Shown here: positions 38,694 through 48,214 of the stretch, one piece after another
How the letters are laid out: each line of letters begins with the position of its first letter
Position numbering within the stretch: the first letter of the stretch is position 1
NCBI GenBank assembly: GCA_963575745.1
Contig: CAUYUJ010017828.1
Location: 65,001-129,000 of the forward strand
Source of the DNA: Prorocentrum cordatum
Taxonomy: Eukaryota > Sar > Dinophyceae > Prorocentrales > Prorocentraceae
Length of the DNA: 64,000 nucleotides
Direction of reading: 5' to 3'
The notes under the pieces: model-generated
The model's input: the letters and a program-made list of their open reading frames with translations, nothing else
Database searches by the model: none
What the model was told of the DNA's origin: nothing
Position numbers and translations under genes: made by a program

Positions 38694-39835
38694 ATGATTC
38701 TGCCCCATCGCTCATCTAGCAAACTGATTCATGCTATCCCAAGCAGGCCAGCGTCGGCAACGCCCCCCATCTCTGCTAAAACATACGCGCGCGCATTCGT
38801 TTGTCAAAGATCAGCAGTTTCCAAGAATCCCTTGCGACGTGTGGGACGAAGCGCGCGCGTGTCGCGCGCTGGAACCCTTCAAAAACCTTGGGCTTCGCAG
38901 GGGTTTCGGACTCGGGCGTCCAGAACACACATGTGGTCTCGCAACAAGAATGTTCGAAGCAAGTTTGCGCCCGCGCCCCTGCGAATTCTTGAGAAAACAT
39001 CGGTTCTTCAACCAACGTTTTCATCTCATCACATTCTACCAAAAGGGCTTCTCGCGCGCGCGTGGAAACCGCTCAAGCGCCCCTGCGCGCGCGCTGCAAA
39101 AGAGACGAGGTGCGCGCGCGCCTCGTCGAGCGCGCGCCAGAATTCTTCAAAGACCTAAGGATTCGCCAAGGTTTCAAAGCCGAGCGCCCCGGAAACATGC
39201 AAAAACATCTGGCTTTGCAGCGAAACTGTTCAAAAGAAGCCTGCGTTCGCGCTTTTGCGAACTCTTCGGGGAACAATGCATTTTCAACCATGTCCATAGG
39301 ATTCTGCCAAACGGGCCTTTCGCGCCGATTGTCGAAATCATTCGCGCGCCTTTTCGCGCGTGCTGGGGGGGGGGGCGCAATCTGCGTCAAATAATGTTAT
39401 GCGGGCCGCTCTCGCGCGCCGGCCGCGCGCACGCGTCGAACTACTTCCGATACCTTCATCGCCGATGCGAGGACGCCGTCATCTTCGTCGGCGTGATTAG
39501 CATCGCCGACGTCACTGGCCTTGCCGTCGTCGTTGTCCTCATCGTCACCAGCATCGCTAATCTCATCCTCGCGTCGATCGTTGTCGACGTTGCCATGAAA
39601 CCGCGCCCGCCCAAGTCGCCGACTCGCATTGAAGTTCCCGATGGGAAGTGCCACCGCGGCCGCGTCAGTCGCGCCGACCTAGCTGGCCGCTGTGCGCGCG
39701 AGTACGGGCCTAGCGCGGCCGCAGGGATGCACCTGCCAACGCCGAGCGTTCATCGCAATCGCCGCCGCATGGGCCTATGCAAACCAAGTTGCGGGTGGGT
39801 GTGTGGGATGATTGCTTGAGCAATGGGGCTGGCAA
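38694..39835 (+). repeat. Satellite unit 12, type B (last unit)
   Basis: Ends with CAAACCAAGTTGCGGGTGGG near 39,780. The array then stops before the closing TTCTCC segment, replaced by TA-rich DNA. Confidence 0.8.
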
Positions 39836-39869
39836 CGCATTGCAAACAGGCAGAACTGATGTCACGTAA

Positions 39870-39897
39870 ATAGGACCACATATATATATATGTATAT

Positions 39898-39940
<43 letters not shown>

Positions 39941-40030
39941 CATATATAGAAACACGCTGTGTTGGGTCCCTGCTGGCTAACACATCTGAATCCGTAGTAT
40001 ACATATACATATATATATATATAGACATAA
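39870..40030. repeat. TA-rich microsatellite and palindromes
   Basis: Long runs of ATATAT with ACATACATATATAT variants on both sides of a short unique stretch; able to extrude cruciforms. Marks the right border of the satellite array. Confidence 0.85.
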
Positions 40031-40369
40031 GGACATACAGACGTGTATAGTCTTCGGTTTCTGCGGATTTTCGCTGGGCCTCAGGACTGTCACGAAACGA
40101 CTCAGAGACAAGCCATCCAAGAGGAAAACTTCGGGATATCCTGGGACTGTGAAGTGTTAAGGATCAAGGCGTGGGATGTCTGGGAATTCGAGTCGAGATA
40201 AATCGGGAACCTCTGGAAGCTTGCGGATCTGGAGGACGTATCGAGCGCCGTGACCGCTTCAAGGCGTTCCAGGGCGCACTCAGGTTGTTCCCGAACGCTC
40301 TGGTGCGATGCGTGTGCGTGCTAGGCCTACCCGATCGTCGTCTGCCACCGCTGTCGACGTCGCCGGGGT
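40031..40369. other. No gene recognised
   Basis: Ordinary-composition DNA with only short open frames and no motif. Confidence 0.4.
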
Positions 40370-40511
40370 TGCCGTCGTCGTCGTCGATCGATTGAGGTCC
40401 TGGTCGCCGTCGTCCGTCGTCAGCCGTCGTCGTCGCCGTCACTGTCGCCATCATCGCCGTCCGTCGTCGTCGTCCGACCGTCCGTCCGTCCGTCCGTTGA
40501 TCGTCGGCGGC

Positions 40512-40561
<50 letters not shown>

Positions 40562-40570
40562 TCGTCGTCG
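40370..40570. repeat. CGT/GTC tract with CCGT run
   Basis: CGTCGT repeats interrupted by CCGTCCGTCCGTCCGTTGAT near 40,484-40,502. Open in most frames by composition. Confidence 0.85.
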
Positions 40571-41586
40571 ACGTCAACGATCGGAGATCAAGGGTCGAGG
40601 CTGTGGACGTTTTCGGCTTCCAGGGGCCTGTGGAGGCCTCCGCAATCAACGAGACAGAGCAGAACTTGTGAGTAGCTCCGAACATGGGAAAGCTTTGCTC
40701 ACGGCGGCAAATCCCAAATCCAAGTGAAGTTCGCTGGGCTTTGCCTGTTTGTGTTGAGACTCGCCGGAACGTGAGGCAGCGTCCAAATTGAAATGCACCG
40801 TATGTTGATACGTTCCCTTGAGAAGGCGGAGTCGGGGTGGGGGTGGTCGCTATGGCGCCGCCTCCTCTTCTTTACCCTTCTTCCCCAGCATCCTCCTCTT
40901 CTACCTCTTCCGCCTCGTCGCCATCGTCTTTGTCGTCGTCATCATTGTGTCCAGCGGTCTCCAGAGGCGGCTCCTCCTAGTCCTCAGCGCCTCCTCCTCC
41001 TCCTCCTCCTCCTCCTCCTTCTCCATCTCCTCAATGACTGCTCTCTCTCTTCCTCCCCAATCTTGTCCTCCTCCACCTCTTCCGCCTCGTCGTCATCCTC
41101 ACGATGTCACCAGTGGCCGATCCGACCAACCACAACTGGGGGGGTTGTGTGTTCCCACCTTCGGGGGAGGCAAAGATGATACGACGATCTCTCCGAGGGG
41201 GGGGGTAGCCACTGGGCCCCGCAGGGTTCCCTCGGGGGGGGCAAGGAGCATCTAGCTCCCCTAATCGTGGCTAATCTGCTGCTGCTCTTCTTCTTCCTCC
41301 TCCTCCTCCTGCTCAGCGCTGCCTCCTCTTCTTCCTGCTCTTCGGCAGCTGCTCTCTGTTTTCCTCTTCAGCCCGCTCCTCTGAAGGGGAAGCGATGACG
41401 CCGATGCCCCTTCTTTCTGGACCTCTCCCAGGGTGCGTTCCGACCAGTGCTTCGAGGCGAATCCGGCCGTGGCGGCGAGGGACTGGCAGCAGCATCGGCA
41501 CCTCTTCCCCTCTTGACCCTGAGCCTCTTCCCCCGCCCCGCCCGTCCCTTCCTCCTCTTCCGCCTCCCAATTCATCGTCGCCGCCC
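40571..41586. repeat. Non-genic DNA with CCT/CTC tracts
   Basis: CTCCTCCTC runs at about 40,890-41,100 and 41,280-41,345. GGGGGGG runs near 41,140-41,240. No gene is supported. Confidence 0.6.
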
Positions 41587-41821
41587 TTGGCAGGGCACTG
41601 GGCTGCGCTCAGGCTTGAGCAGGGACCGACCGTCCCGGCATTCCTATAGGCCTACCACGACATGTTCCTAGAACCCATAAGTGTTCTAAGAACAAAGACA
41701 CTTGTCTTAGAACAAAAAGCCCGATGTATTGAAAACAGGGCAATCTCAGTCAAACATGTTCTAAGAACATTTCCCCAAAAGGTTCTTAGAACATTCTTTG
41801 GCAGGGCACTGGGCTGCGCTC
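41587..41821. mobile_element. Palindrome-rich repeat (GTTCTAAGAAC family), flanked by 24-bp direct repeats
   Basis: Contains several copies of the palindrome TGTTCTAAGAACA or half-sites (TTCTTAGAACA) between 41,661 and 41,795. A related copy lies at 52,560-52,770, sharing GAGCrGGGACCGAyCGTCC, GGCATTCCTrTAGG and the palindromes. Here the block is bounded by identical 24-bp sequences at 41,587-41,610 and 41,798-41,821 (TTGGCAGGGCACTGGGCTGC then GCTC), which may be a long target duplication or a tandem duplication. Non-coding. Confidence 0.6.
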
Positions 41822-42021
41822 GGGCAGCCGCCCCTCCGAGGTAGTCCCGGCTGGCCTCAACAGGCCCCCCCCCCGAGTGGCCCGGGGCGGATGGACACCC
41901 CAGCCCATGGGGCGCAGGGCACCCCGCCCCAGGCGCCGCCAGAAGCGGTGCTGGGTGCCCATGGCAGGGCGTGTTTTGCCAGCCGGGACCGCCTCGGGGG
42001 TGCTGACCTCAAGCACACCAA

Positions 42022-42248
42022 AAGGGGGTCCAACTCAAAAGGGGTGGTGCAATAGATTTGGGACAATTTTATTGCAAATGTATTGCGCTGGAGAATTGCA
42101 CTGCGTTGTGTTGCAAGTAATGTATTGCACGCGAAAATCCAGCAATAGATTGTGCCCCGGAATGTATTGCACGCCCCACATGCGATGCAACTCCACAAAT
42201 CTATTGCACCAAATCTATTGCACCACCACCTTGTTGCTGGACCCCCTT
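42022..42248. mobile_element. Fold-back element with TATTGCAC repeats
   Basis: The ends are inverted: AAGGGGGTCCAACTCAAAAG then GGGTGGTGCAATAGATTTGG on the left; reverse-complemented right end AAGGGGGTCCAGCAACAAGG then TGGTGGTGCAATAGATTTGG. The middle has five or more (T/A)ATTGCA(C/A) motifs in both orientations. 227 bp, no ORF, no obvious target duplication. MITE-like. Confidence 0.75.
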
Positions 42249-42289
42249 GTGGGTCAACCCAATGACCCCATGCATTGCTCGGGTCGTGA

Positions 42290-42740
42290 AAAGGTCACGA
42301 CGGGTGGCGTTTGGTCGTTTTCGGTCTCTGGATGCCCTTACCAGGCCCCAGGGCCGTCAACAAGAGGACTAGGGACGAAACTGGCCGATAGGAAGAAAGC
42401 GTCGGGACATCCAGAGGCCCCACATGAACAAAAAAATCAAGACATCGGATGTCTGGGCCAATGCGCAACCCCACGCCTCGCCCCATACATCCGACTATCC
42501 GGCAAGGTGTCATTTTCGATGCGCCGCCCTAGACAAAGACCCACTGGCGCTGTGAAAAAACATGGCGGACGGTTTCGGGCAATTGTCGGCAAATGGGGAC
42601 CCCCAACTGGGCCCCGAAACCGTCAAGAAAAGGGACAGGATGAAACGCAGGTCCCAGGGATGGGGTCCAGACCTTTGGGGGCCCGCGTCGTGACAAAAAA
42701 TCATGGCGTCGGTGCCTTGGGGAGGTCCCCCAACCACTTC
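42290..42740 (+). repeat. Two tandem R2 units
   Basis: R2 cores start near 42,355 (GCCGTCAACAAGAGGACTAG) and 42,620 (ACCGTCAAGAAAAGGGACAG). Each is followed by a GGTCC/GGGAC block and an AAAAAATCA(A/T)G motif. The spacing is about 265 bp. Confidence 0.6.
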
Positions 42741-43962
42741 CCCGGGTGTGCTTTGTTCGTCCTTGAGCCATTCTTGAGAGCCCTGGGGCCCGACAGCGGG
42801 CCCTGGAGGCCGAGCTCGAGGAGGAATGCGGGGACTGAAGGAAGCATACCTTTGGATATCTGGGTCCTCGGTGGCTTCCAGCCTATAACTCGAACCTCCG
42901 GCGGCCGTTCGGGACGATCCGGGCTCCCCCCGGGTTCCTTCGGCGAGGCGCAGCCGCTGAACAGCATCACGAGGCTGAAGAGCGTCCTGGGACCGACGAA
43001 AGCGAACGACATTTCAAACTTCCAACGTCGGAGAATCCGGGAGGGCCGCGGTGTCTGGTGGCTGCTCCCCCCGGCTCCTCCAGCGTGATAAGAATATTAG
43101 GGGCGGGGCTGGCTCGATAGGGAAACATCAACCTGGGATCTGCGATACTTCGTTGATGCATCGGCGATAGGCCTCCGACAGCGAATCCGTGCGCTGGGAA
43201 GGGGTGGGCTTATCGGGCCCCTATCGGCGAGCAGTGGACGATTGGGGTCGATACGCCCCTCCTGTCTTGCTTGCCAATCGCCTGCAATCATACTTCATGC
43301 TGTGCCGACCCCCTCGGACTGAGCACGCCCACTTCGGTAAGGCGCCTCCTGTCTGGGGACGCGCGCCGGCAAGGCGCCCTGGTGGCTTCCGCTACACGCC
43401 ACTGGACGACGACACCTGGCCTGCAACTCGGGCTCCGCGTCGCGCCCGGCCAGCAGGGCGTCCTTCCGAGGGTGGCGGGGGCAGGGGCGCCAGGCGTCCT
43501 TCCCGATTGGCTGGAGCACGACCTCCGAGTCCTCCTCTCCCCTCCTCTCTCCTCCTCTGTCCTCCCTCCTCCTCTCCCCCTGGGTCCTCCTCTCCCTTCC
43601 TCTGTCCCCTCTCCTCCTCTCAGATCTCGGCTCGAGAGCTTTGCTCAGAGCGAGCTCAGACGCCAAGCGCCCCGCAGCCATTCTTGCCTCGCGAGGCTGG
43701 ACACGGCCCCATCCGGGCCGTGACACACAGGGCGTCGCATCCCTGCAGTCCCGCGCGCGTGCCATGGCTCCGAAAGGCCCCCGCCGTGCGCCCCTGCACC
43801 ACGGCAGCCCAAGCCACCAGGCAAGGGCCGCCAACAGGCCAGCTTACTGGGTAGCAACAGGTCCCGAAATGAAGCCGGCAGTCGCCGCACTACAGAGCAG
43901 TTGCTCACTAGAACCACGCCGATCTGGGCACGATCTCGCATCAAGACCGCTCCGACTGACGG
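42741..43962. other. No gene recognised
   Basis: GC-rich with a CCTCTC tract at about 43,530-43,620. Overlapping open frames on both strands have no recognisable motif. Confidence 0.4.
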
Positions 43963-44930
43963 GTGCTTCGTGGCGGGCGAATGAGAGTGTGGAAAGAACA
44001 CCAAATCATCCACACCATGCTGCACTACTCCCTCGCGCGCAACAAGGCCTCATACCGTGACCCACCAAAGACCACGGTCGACGCGGAAGCCCACCAAGGT
44101 AACAGCACGGGTCCTCTCATCAGCCGAGATGCACAACACTGGGACGTCACCGTAACCACCGTACCCGAGAAAGAAGGCGACGGGACGTCGTACACCAAGA
44201 GCATCTCACTTCGCACGCTACAGGAAGCTGACCGTCTGCTACAGCAGATCCGAGCGCAAGACAAATCTCTAGCGCTCGCAGTCCTGGGACCTATCAGCGC
44301 CGACTACCCAAGACGCGAGGTCCTCATCCCAGTCCTCTGTCGTGCGGCCAAGGCTTACCAAGCCCCCGCTCGGACACATCCAAGGGACCACTTGCCAGCT
44401 AGGACGGGGCGAGGTAAAATGCATCGAAAACGTAGTACAAGTCGCTCTCGACCCAGCTGACAACGCAGTCTGGATCCGCGCCGCCATCTGTGAGGCTGAC
44501 GCGATTGCGGTCACGCCCACGCTCGAAGAACTGCTCGCGGCACAGTTCTCAGGCGCTGCACCCGTCAACGGAAATCTCTTCCCGAGCGGGCCAGGCACGG
44601 CGCGGCAAAAGGCGAGGGAACGCCGTGCCTCCGTCAAACAATCGCCTCCCACAATCAACCCGACGACGACCTCGCGGACGCTCTCGCTACCGTGCTTTGT
44701 CCCGCTTCCGCACTGTCAAAATGCAAGAGGCCATGAGACTCCTGAGGTGCTGCCCGAGCGGACAACCGCGTGGGCCTCAGAGCCAATCCTGACACCCAGG
44801 AAGCGAAGCGTCGCCCTCGAACTACGGAGAACTGACGCCGCGCTGGCTAACGCTAGGTACCGCATCGCAGGCATTGGGCAGCATATTGACACAAATACGC
44901 AAGCTGCCAAGGTCCTCTCGCGCAAAAAGT
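43963..44930 (+). pseudogene. Unrecognised coding-like region in two frames
   Basis: The first frame (43,963-44,460) reads as ordinary protein with DVTVTTVPEKEGDGTSYTKS, then a helical ISLRTLQEADRLLQQIRAQD. The second (from 44,342) continues with HIQGTTCQLGRGEVKCIENV and DEEL-like helices, then becomes basic (ARQKARERRASVKQ). The balanced composition up to about 44,930 contrasts with the surrounding repeats. I do not recognise the family. A decayed retroelement ORF1 or a host gene exon are both possible. Confidence 0.3.
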
Positions 44931-45094
44931 GGCACTGCGAAGTCGAACGCGCAGGATGGGGCAAGATGGCCAGGGGCGATTTCGACAAGGTCAAAATGGC
45001 CAAGGCCCCTCCGGACACAACGGCCCGCGTCCACGGTTCCACCGTCCCCTGGGCCATCGTCAAGATTGAGGCCTCCAGTCTGACTACACGTCGT

Positions 45095-45245
45095 TCATTT
45101 CTAACCGTGGTCGTTTCTAATTGTTTTCGTTTCTAATTGTTCCTGGCCCCCTAGTGGCCAGGAAGAGGCCCAGGATAGAACAATTAGAAATGAAAGGATC
45201 TTGCCCCCAGAAAATCAAAGAACTTTCGAAAAAATAGAAACGAAC
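45095..45245. repeat. Inverted repeat around TTTCTAATTGTTC
   Basis: TTTCTAATTGTTC (from about 45,128) pairs with GAACAATTAGAAA near 45,177-45,189. CCTGGCC/GGCCAGG pair at the centre, and a second TTTCTAATTG copy lies just upstream. A hairpin or remnant MITE. Confidence 0.55.
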
Positions 45246-46139
45246 AATGTGTGTGCTCCAAGCGCGTCCGAACCTTCAAGCGACACTGCCCGCGAACGCC
45301 TCCCCGCCTGGAGAAAAACAACTGCGAGGCGCCAGCGGACAGGGGCCACGCCGGCGAGCCGGCAGCACCGAGAAGGAGGCGGACGTCGCACCCGACCAAA
45401 GCCCCCTTGAGGCAGTGGGGTCCAATGGTAGACCCGTGCCCGTGCCCGTGCGCAGCAGTCGGCCGTGCCCGTGCCAACAGCGCCCCGGGTTCAACGCGGG
45501 GCGCCAACGTGCTCCTGAAGCGAGGCGGCCCTGCGCCAGAAGCCACGAAGTGCACCCTCTGACGGCCAGCGGAACGCTGCGCCACGAACAACGCTCAGGC
45601 TCTGCATCGGGCCACGTGCCGCACGTGCCTGGGAGCGCTGGCTCCCAGTCTCGGGCCGGGCGACAGGAGGGGATAGCAAAGGAGGGGGTTGAGAATCAAC
45701 TCACGTAGCTGATTTTCCTGGCGCCTCCCGGCGCCGGAGGCGGCTGTGGATCGAGAAATGAATGGGCCCCTCGGTGGTGCCGAAACCAGCTGCATGCGGC
45801 AGATTTCGTAACCCCTTCCTTTCCCAATCCCCCCCCTTTCGTTCAGCGACGTCAGGCGCTGACGCTGCGACAAGGGCGCCCATGGACACCAGCCCTGGCC
45901 GGCTGCCCGGTGATCGCGGCACGCCCGCTCCGCGCGCCCACCGGCCGAGGGGCGCGCCACACCTCGCGCCGGAGGGCCACGCTCTGACGGCGACGACCCC
46001 GTGCAGGACCCCGACGGCGCGGGCAGCCCCGTGGACGACCCGATCGAGGACCCTGACGAGGGGGGGTCCCCAAGATCCGAAGTATTGAAACAATCAAGAC
46101 GGAAGTTTTTCATATTTTCCGGCCTCCAGCGGCCCTCGC
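45246..46139. other. No gene recognised
   Basis: GC-rich, with a CCCGTGCCCGTGCC tract near 45,435. Open frames overlap on both strands and no motif is seen. Confidence 0.4.
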
Positions 46140-46262
46140 TGGGCCCCAAGACTGTCAACAAAACGACTCCGGATGAGAAACCGGTCCCGGGGAATGGGCC
46201 GAGACTTCCGGGGACCACGCATGGAGAAAATCACGACATCGGATCTCTGGGGTGTTCTCCTC
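46140..46262 (+). repeat. R2 unit
   Basis: GACTGTCAACAAAACGACTC, GGATGAGAAACCGGTCCCGG, then AGAAAATCACGACATCGGAT: the copy closest to the R2 consensus. Confidence 0.7.
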
Positions 46263-46729
46263 CAGACCCGCATGCTCCACAGCCCCCGACAACGTCGGAG
46301 CCGCACGAGGCAGGGAGTGGCCAGCCAGAGTCGCCGGCGCCTTCCCGATCGCATGCTCAACACCGCTGCCGTGGTCACCACGGGATGGCGAGGGCGACGC
46401 TTCCGAAGAATGGATGGAGGTCTGCGTCGGTCGTGCCACGGGGGACCTGCGCCACCCTGTCTTCGATGTGCTGATCGTGCACACGCAGCGAGGCGTGGGG
46501 CCCACTGACTTCCTCCGCCAGCAAGAAGCCTATGATCTCTGACTCGCGGCCTGGCAAACACACACAACTGACCAGGGCCTACGAGCGACGAGTCTTCGCT
46601 GGGCCCTCCTACCCAGGACCGGAGCCTGCCTGGTCACGCGCGTCCGCCACCTCCACGGGGAGGCCACCGGGGAGGCCACCGGGGCTGCGTGCCTCAACAT
46701 GCACCAATACACTCAACTCCGAGGCCTGG
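46263..46729. other. No gene recognised
   Basis: Short overlapping frames without motifs; a small GGGGAGGCCACC duplication near 46,660. Confidence 0.4.
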
Positions 46730-47290
46730 TCGTCGAAGCGCTCCTCCGCCCTGCACTTCCAGTCGTGGCCGTCGCACCGCTGCTGCTTGCCCAGCGCCGC
46801 GCGCAGTCGGGTCGGGTTGTGCCTGCTGCCCCCGCCAGCGCCGTGCTCGCCGCCCTGGCCGTCGCGCCCCGCGCGGTGCGCCTCGGCCGACTCCGCGGCC
46901 TGGTCGTCGAACCGCTGCTCCGTCGTGAGCTCCGCGTCGCGGGGGGGTCCGGTGGGGCCCCTGCCAGGTGCTCGCACGCTGTCCTGGCCGTCGTGCTCCG
47001 CTCGGTGCGCTTCGGCCGCCCATGGCGGCCCGGGTCGTCGAGAGGGCACTGCTCTGCCGGCTGCTCGTGCAGCTCCGCGTGGAGCCCGGCGGGGCTGCAC
47101 CTGCCGCCCCCGCCAGCGCCGCGCGCGCTGCCCTGGCAGTCGTGCTCCGCGCGGTGCGTCGCGGCCGCCCCCCGCGGCCCGGTCGTCGCAGAGCCCTCCT
47201 GCGCCTGGGGAGCCGCACCGTGGCCGCAGCAGCCGTGCTGCTCGTCCAGGTTCGCGCGGGGTCGGCGCGCCGGCTGCCTGCGCCACCGCC
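46730..47290. repeat. Degenerate 129-149-bp minisatellite
   Basis: The block GTCGTGCTCCGCGCGGTGCG (with variants) recurs at 46,861, 46,990 and 47,139. CTGCyGCCCCCGCCAGCGCC recurs at about 46,829 and 47,101. On the minus strand the units read as similar peptides (for example FDDQAAESAEAHRA), so a repeat-containing protein is conceivable but not supported by any known family. Confidence 0.6.
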
Positions 47291-47447
47291 GCGCTCGCAG
47301 CTCAGCTCGCAGTGCTGCGTCGCTGCGCGGTGGAGCTGGGAGAAACGGCGGAAGCACGCGCTGGGGGGCGAGAATTCCTGGCCTCCTGGGCCGGCAGTAT
47401 AGTGCAGTCTCTCTTGGTGCCGCTGCCGTGCCCTGTCCACTTTTATT

Positions 47448-47612
47448 GACTGCGGCTGCGTCGGACTGCTCTTCCAGCTCGGCCGGGAGCTGCTGGATTC
47501 CAGGGGCAGCGACCTGCGCGGGGCCACGTTTCGACTGCAGCTGCGTCGAACTGCTCTTCCAGTTCGGCCAGGAGCTGTTGGATCCTAGGGGCAGCGATGT
47601 GCCGAACAAGTC
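47448..47612. repeat. 85-bp tandem duplication
   Basis: GACTGCGGCTGCGTCGGACT at 47,448 and GACTGCAGCTGCGTCGAACT at 47,533, continuing through CTGCTCTTCCAG and GGGGCAGCGA in both copies. Confidence 0.8.
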
Positions 47613-48214
47613 GAGCGCAGTGTCCCGCCCGCGGAAGTGCGGCCCGAGAGCAGCGGACACGCTCCGCGCCTCGCGGCTGCGGCGCCCCTCGCGCGGTCGA
47701 AGGCAGCCCGAGAGATGCTGGCAGGTGTGCGCGCTCCGCGTTCCGCCAGTGGCCCCCTGTTGCCTGCCAGCCCTCGGCGGCCTTCGGTGGCCCTGGGCTG
47801 TCTCCAGGGGTCTTCGGCGGCGGTCTCTCGCGGTGTCTTGCGCGAAAGCTGGATGTCGAAGAAGGGGCCATGATCGAACGCCTGGCACGGACGTTGCTCA
47901 GCGGGAGGGCAGTAAACGAGGGGGCGAAGCAACATGCACCTGTCTTGCGCTTTGCGGGCGGGCCTCTGGGGGCCCTTCTGGGGGGCTATTTGGGGGCCCT
48001 TCCCTGCAACCTGTGACCTGTCCCCAGCTATCGCCCACCATTATCACCCAGGGACACCCAGCAGAAGAGCCAAGGGTGCTAAATGGGGTGCTCTTGGGCG
48101 CCTTCGGAACCGTCTAGGGCCCCTTCTGGGGGCTCGCTTAGGCCACCCTGGAGCCATGTTGGAGTCTCGAGAGCCCATCGGACACAAGAGGCGAGATACT
48201 ATAACAACACCTTG
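47613..48214. other. No gene recognised; R3-type repeats at the right end
   Basis: From about 47,960 the DNA has GGGGGCCCTTCTGGGGGGCT-like units of the R3 family. No gene. Confidence 0.45.

Larger units (their letters stand above)
22668..39835 (+). repeat. Higher-order satellite array, twelve ~1.2-1.65-kb units
   Basis: A recurrent landmark, ATGATTCTG then a CCATCCTAAATATGAA-like stretch, occurs at about 22,743, 24,033, 25,633, 27,229, 28,501, 29,721, 31,859, 33,161, 34,548, 35,836, 37,028 and 38,694. Each unit then has a C-run, two or more ~290-bp sub-repeats containing GCGCGCGTCGTCGCGCGCGC then ATGCCGAAATCCTTCAAAAA, a variable middle, the motif CAAACCAAGTTGCGGGTGGG, and TTCTCCTTTCTAAAAGACTA before the next landmark. 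The middle is either a CGT tract (type A) or a segment with GCGGCCGC sites (type B). No gene function is supported; a structural (for example pericentromeric or subtelomeric) role is only a guess. Confidence 0.9.

Noticed and set aside
22668-39835. CRISPR array
   Set aside because: The repeats are ~290 bp and 1.2-1.65 kb, not 25-40-bp repeats with unique spacers; there are no cas genes and the context is eukaryotic.
46699-48117. 472-aa plus frame and 391-aa minus frame
   Set aside because: They overlap on both strands across a GC-rich minisatellite, and neither shows a known domain.
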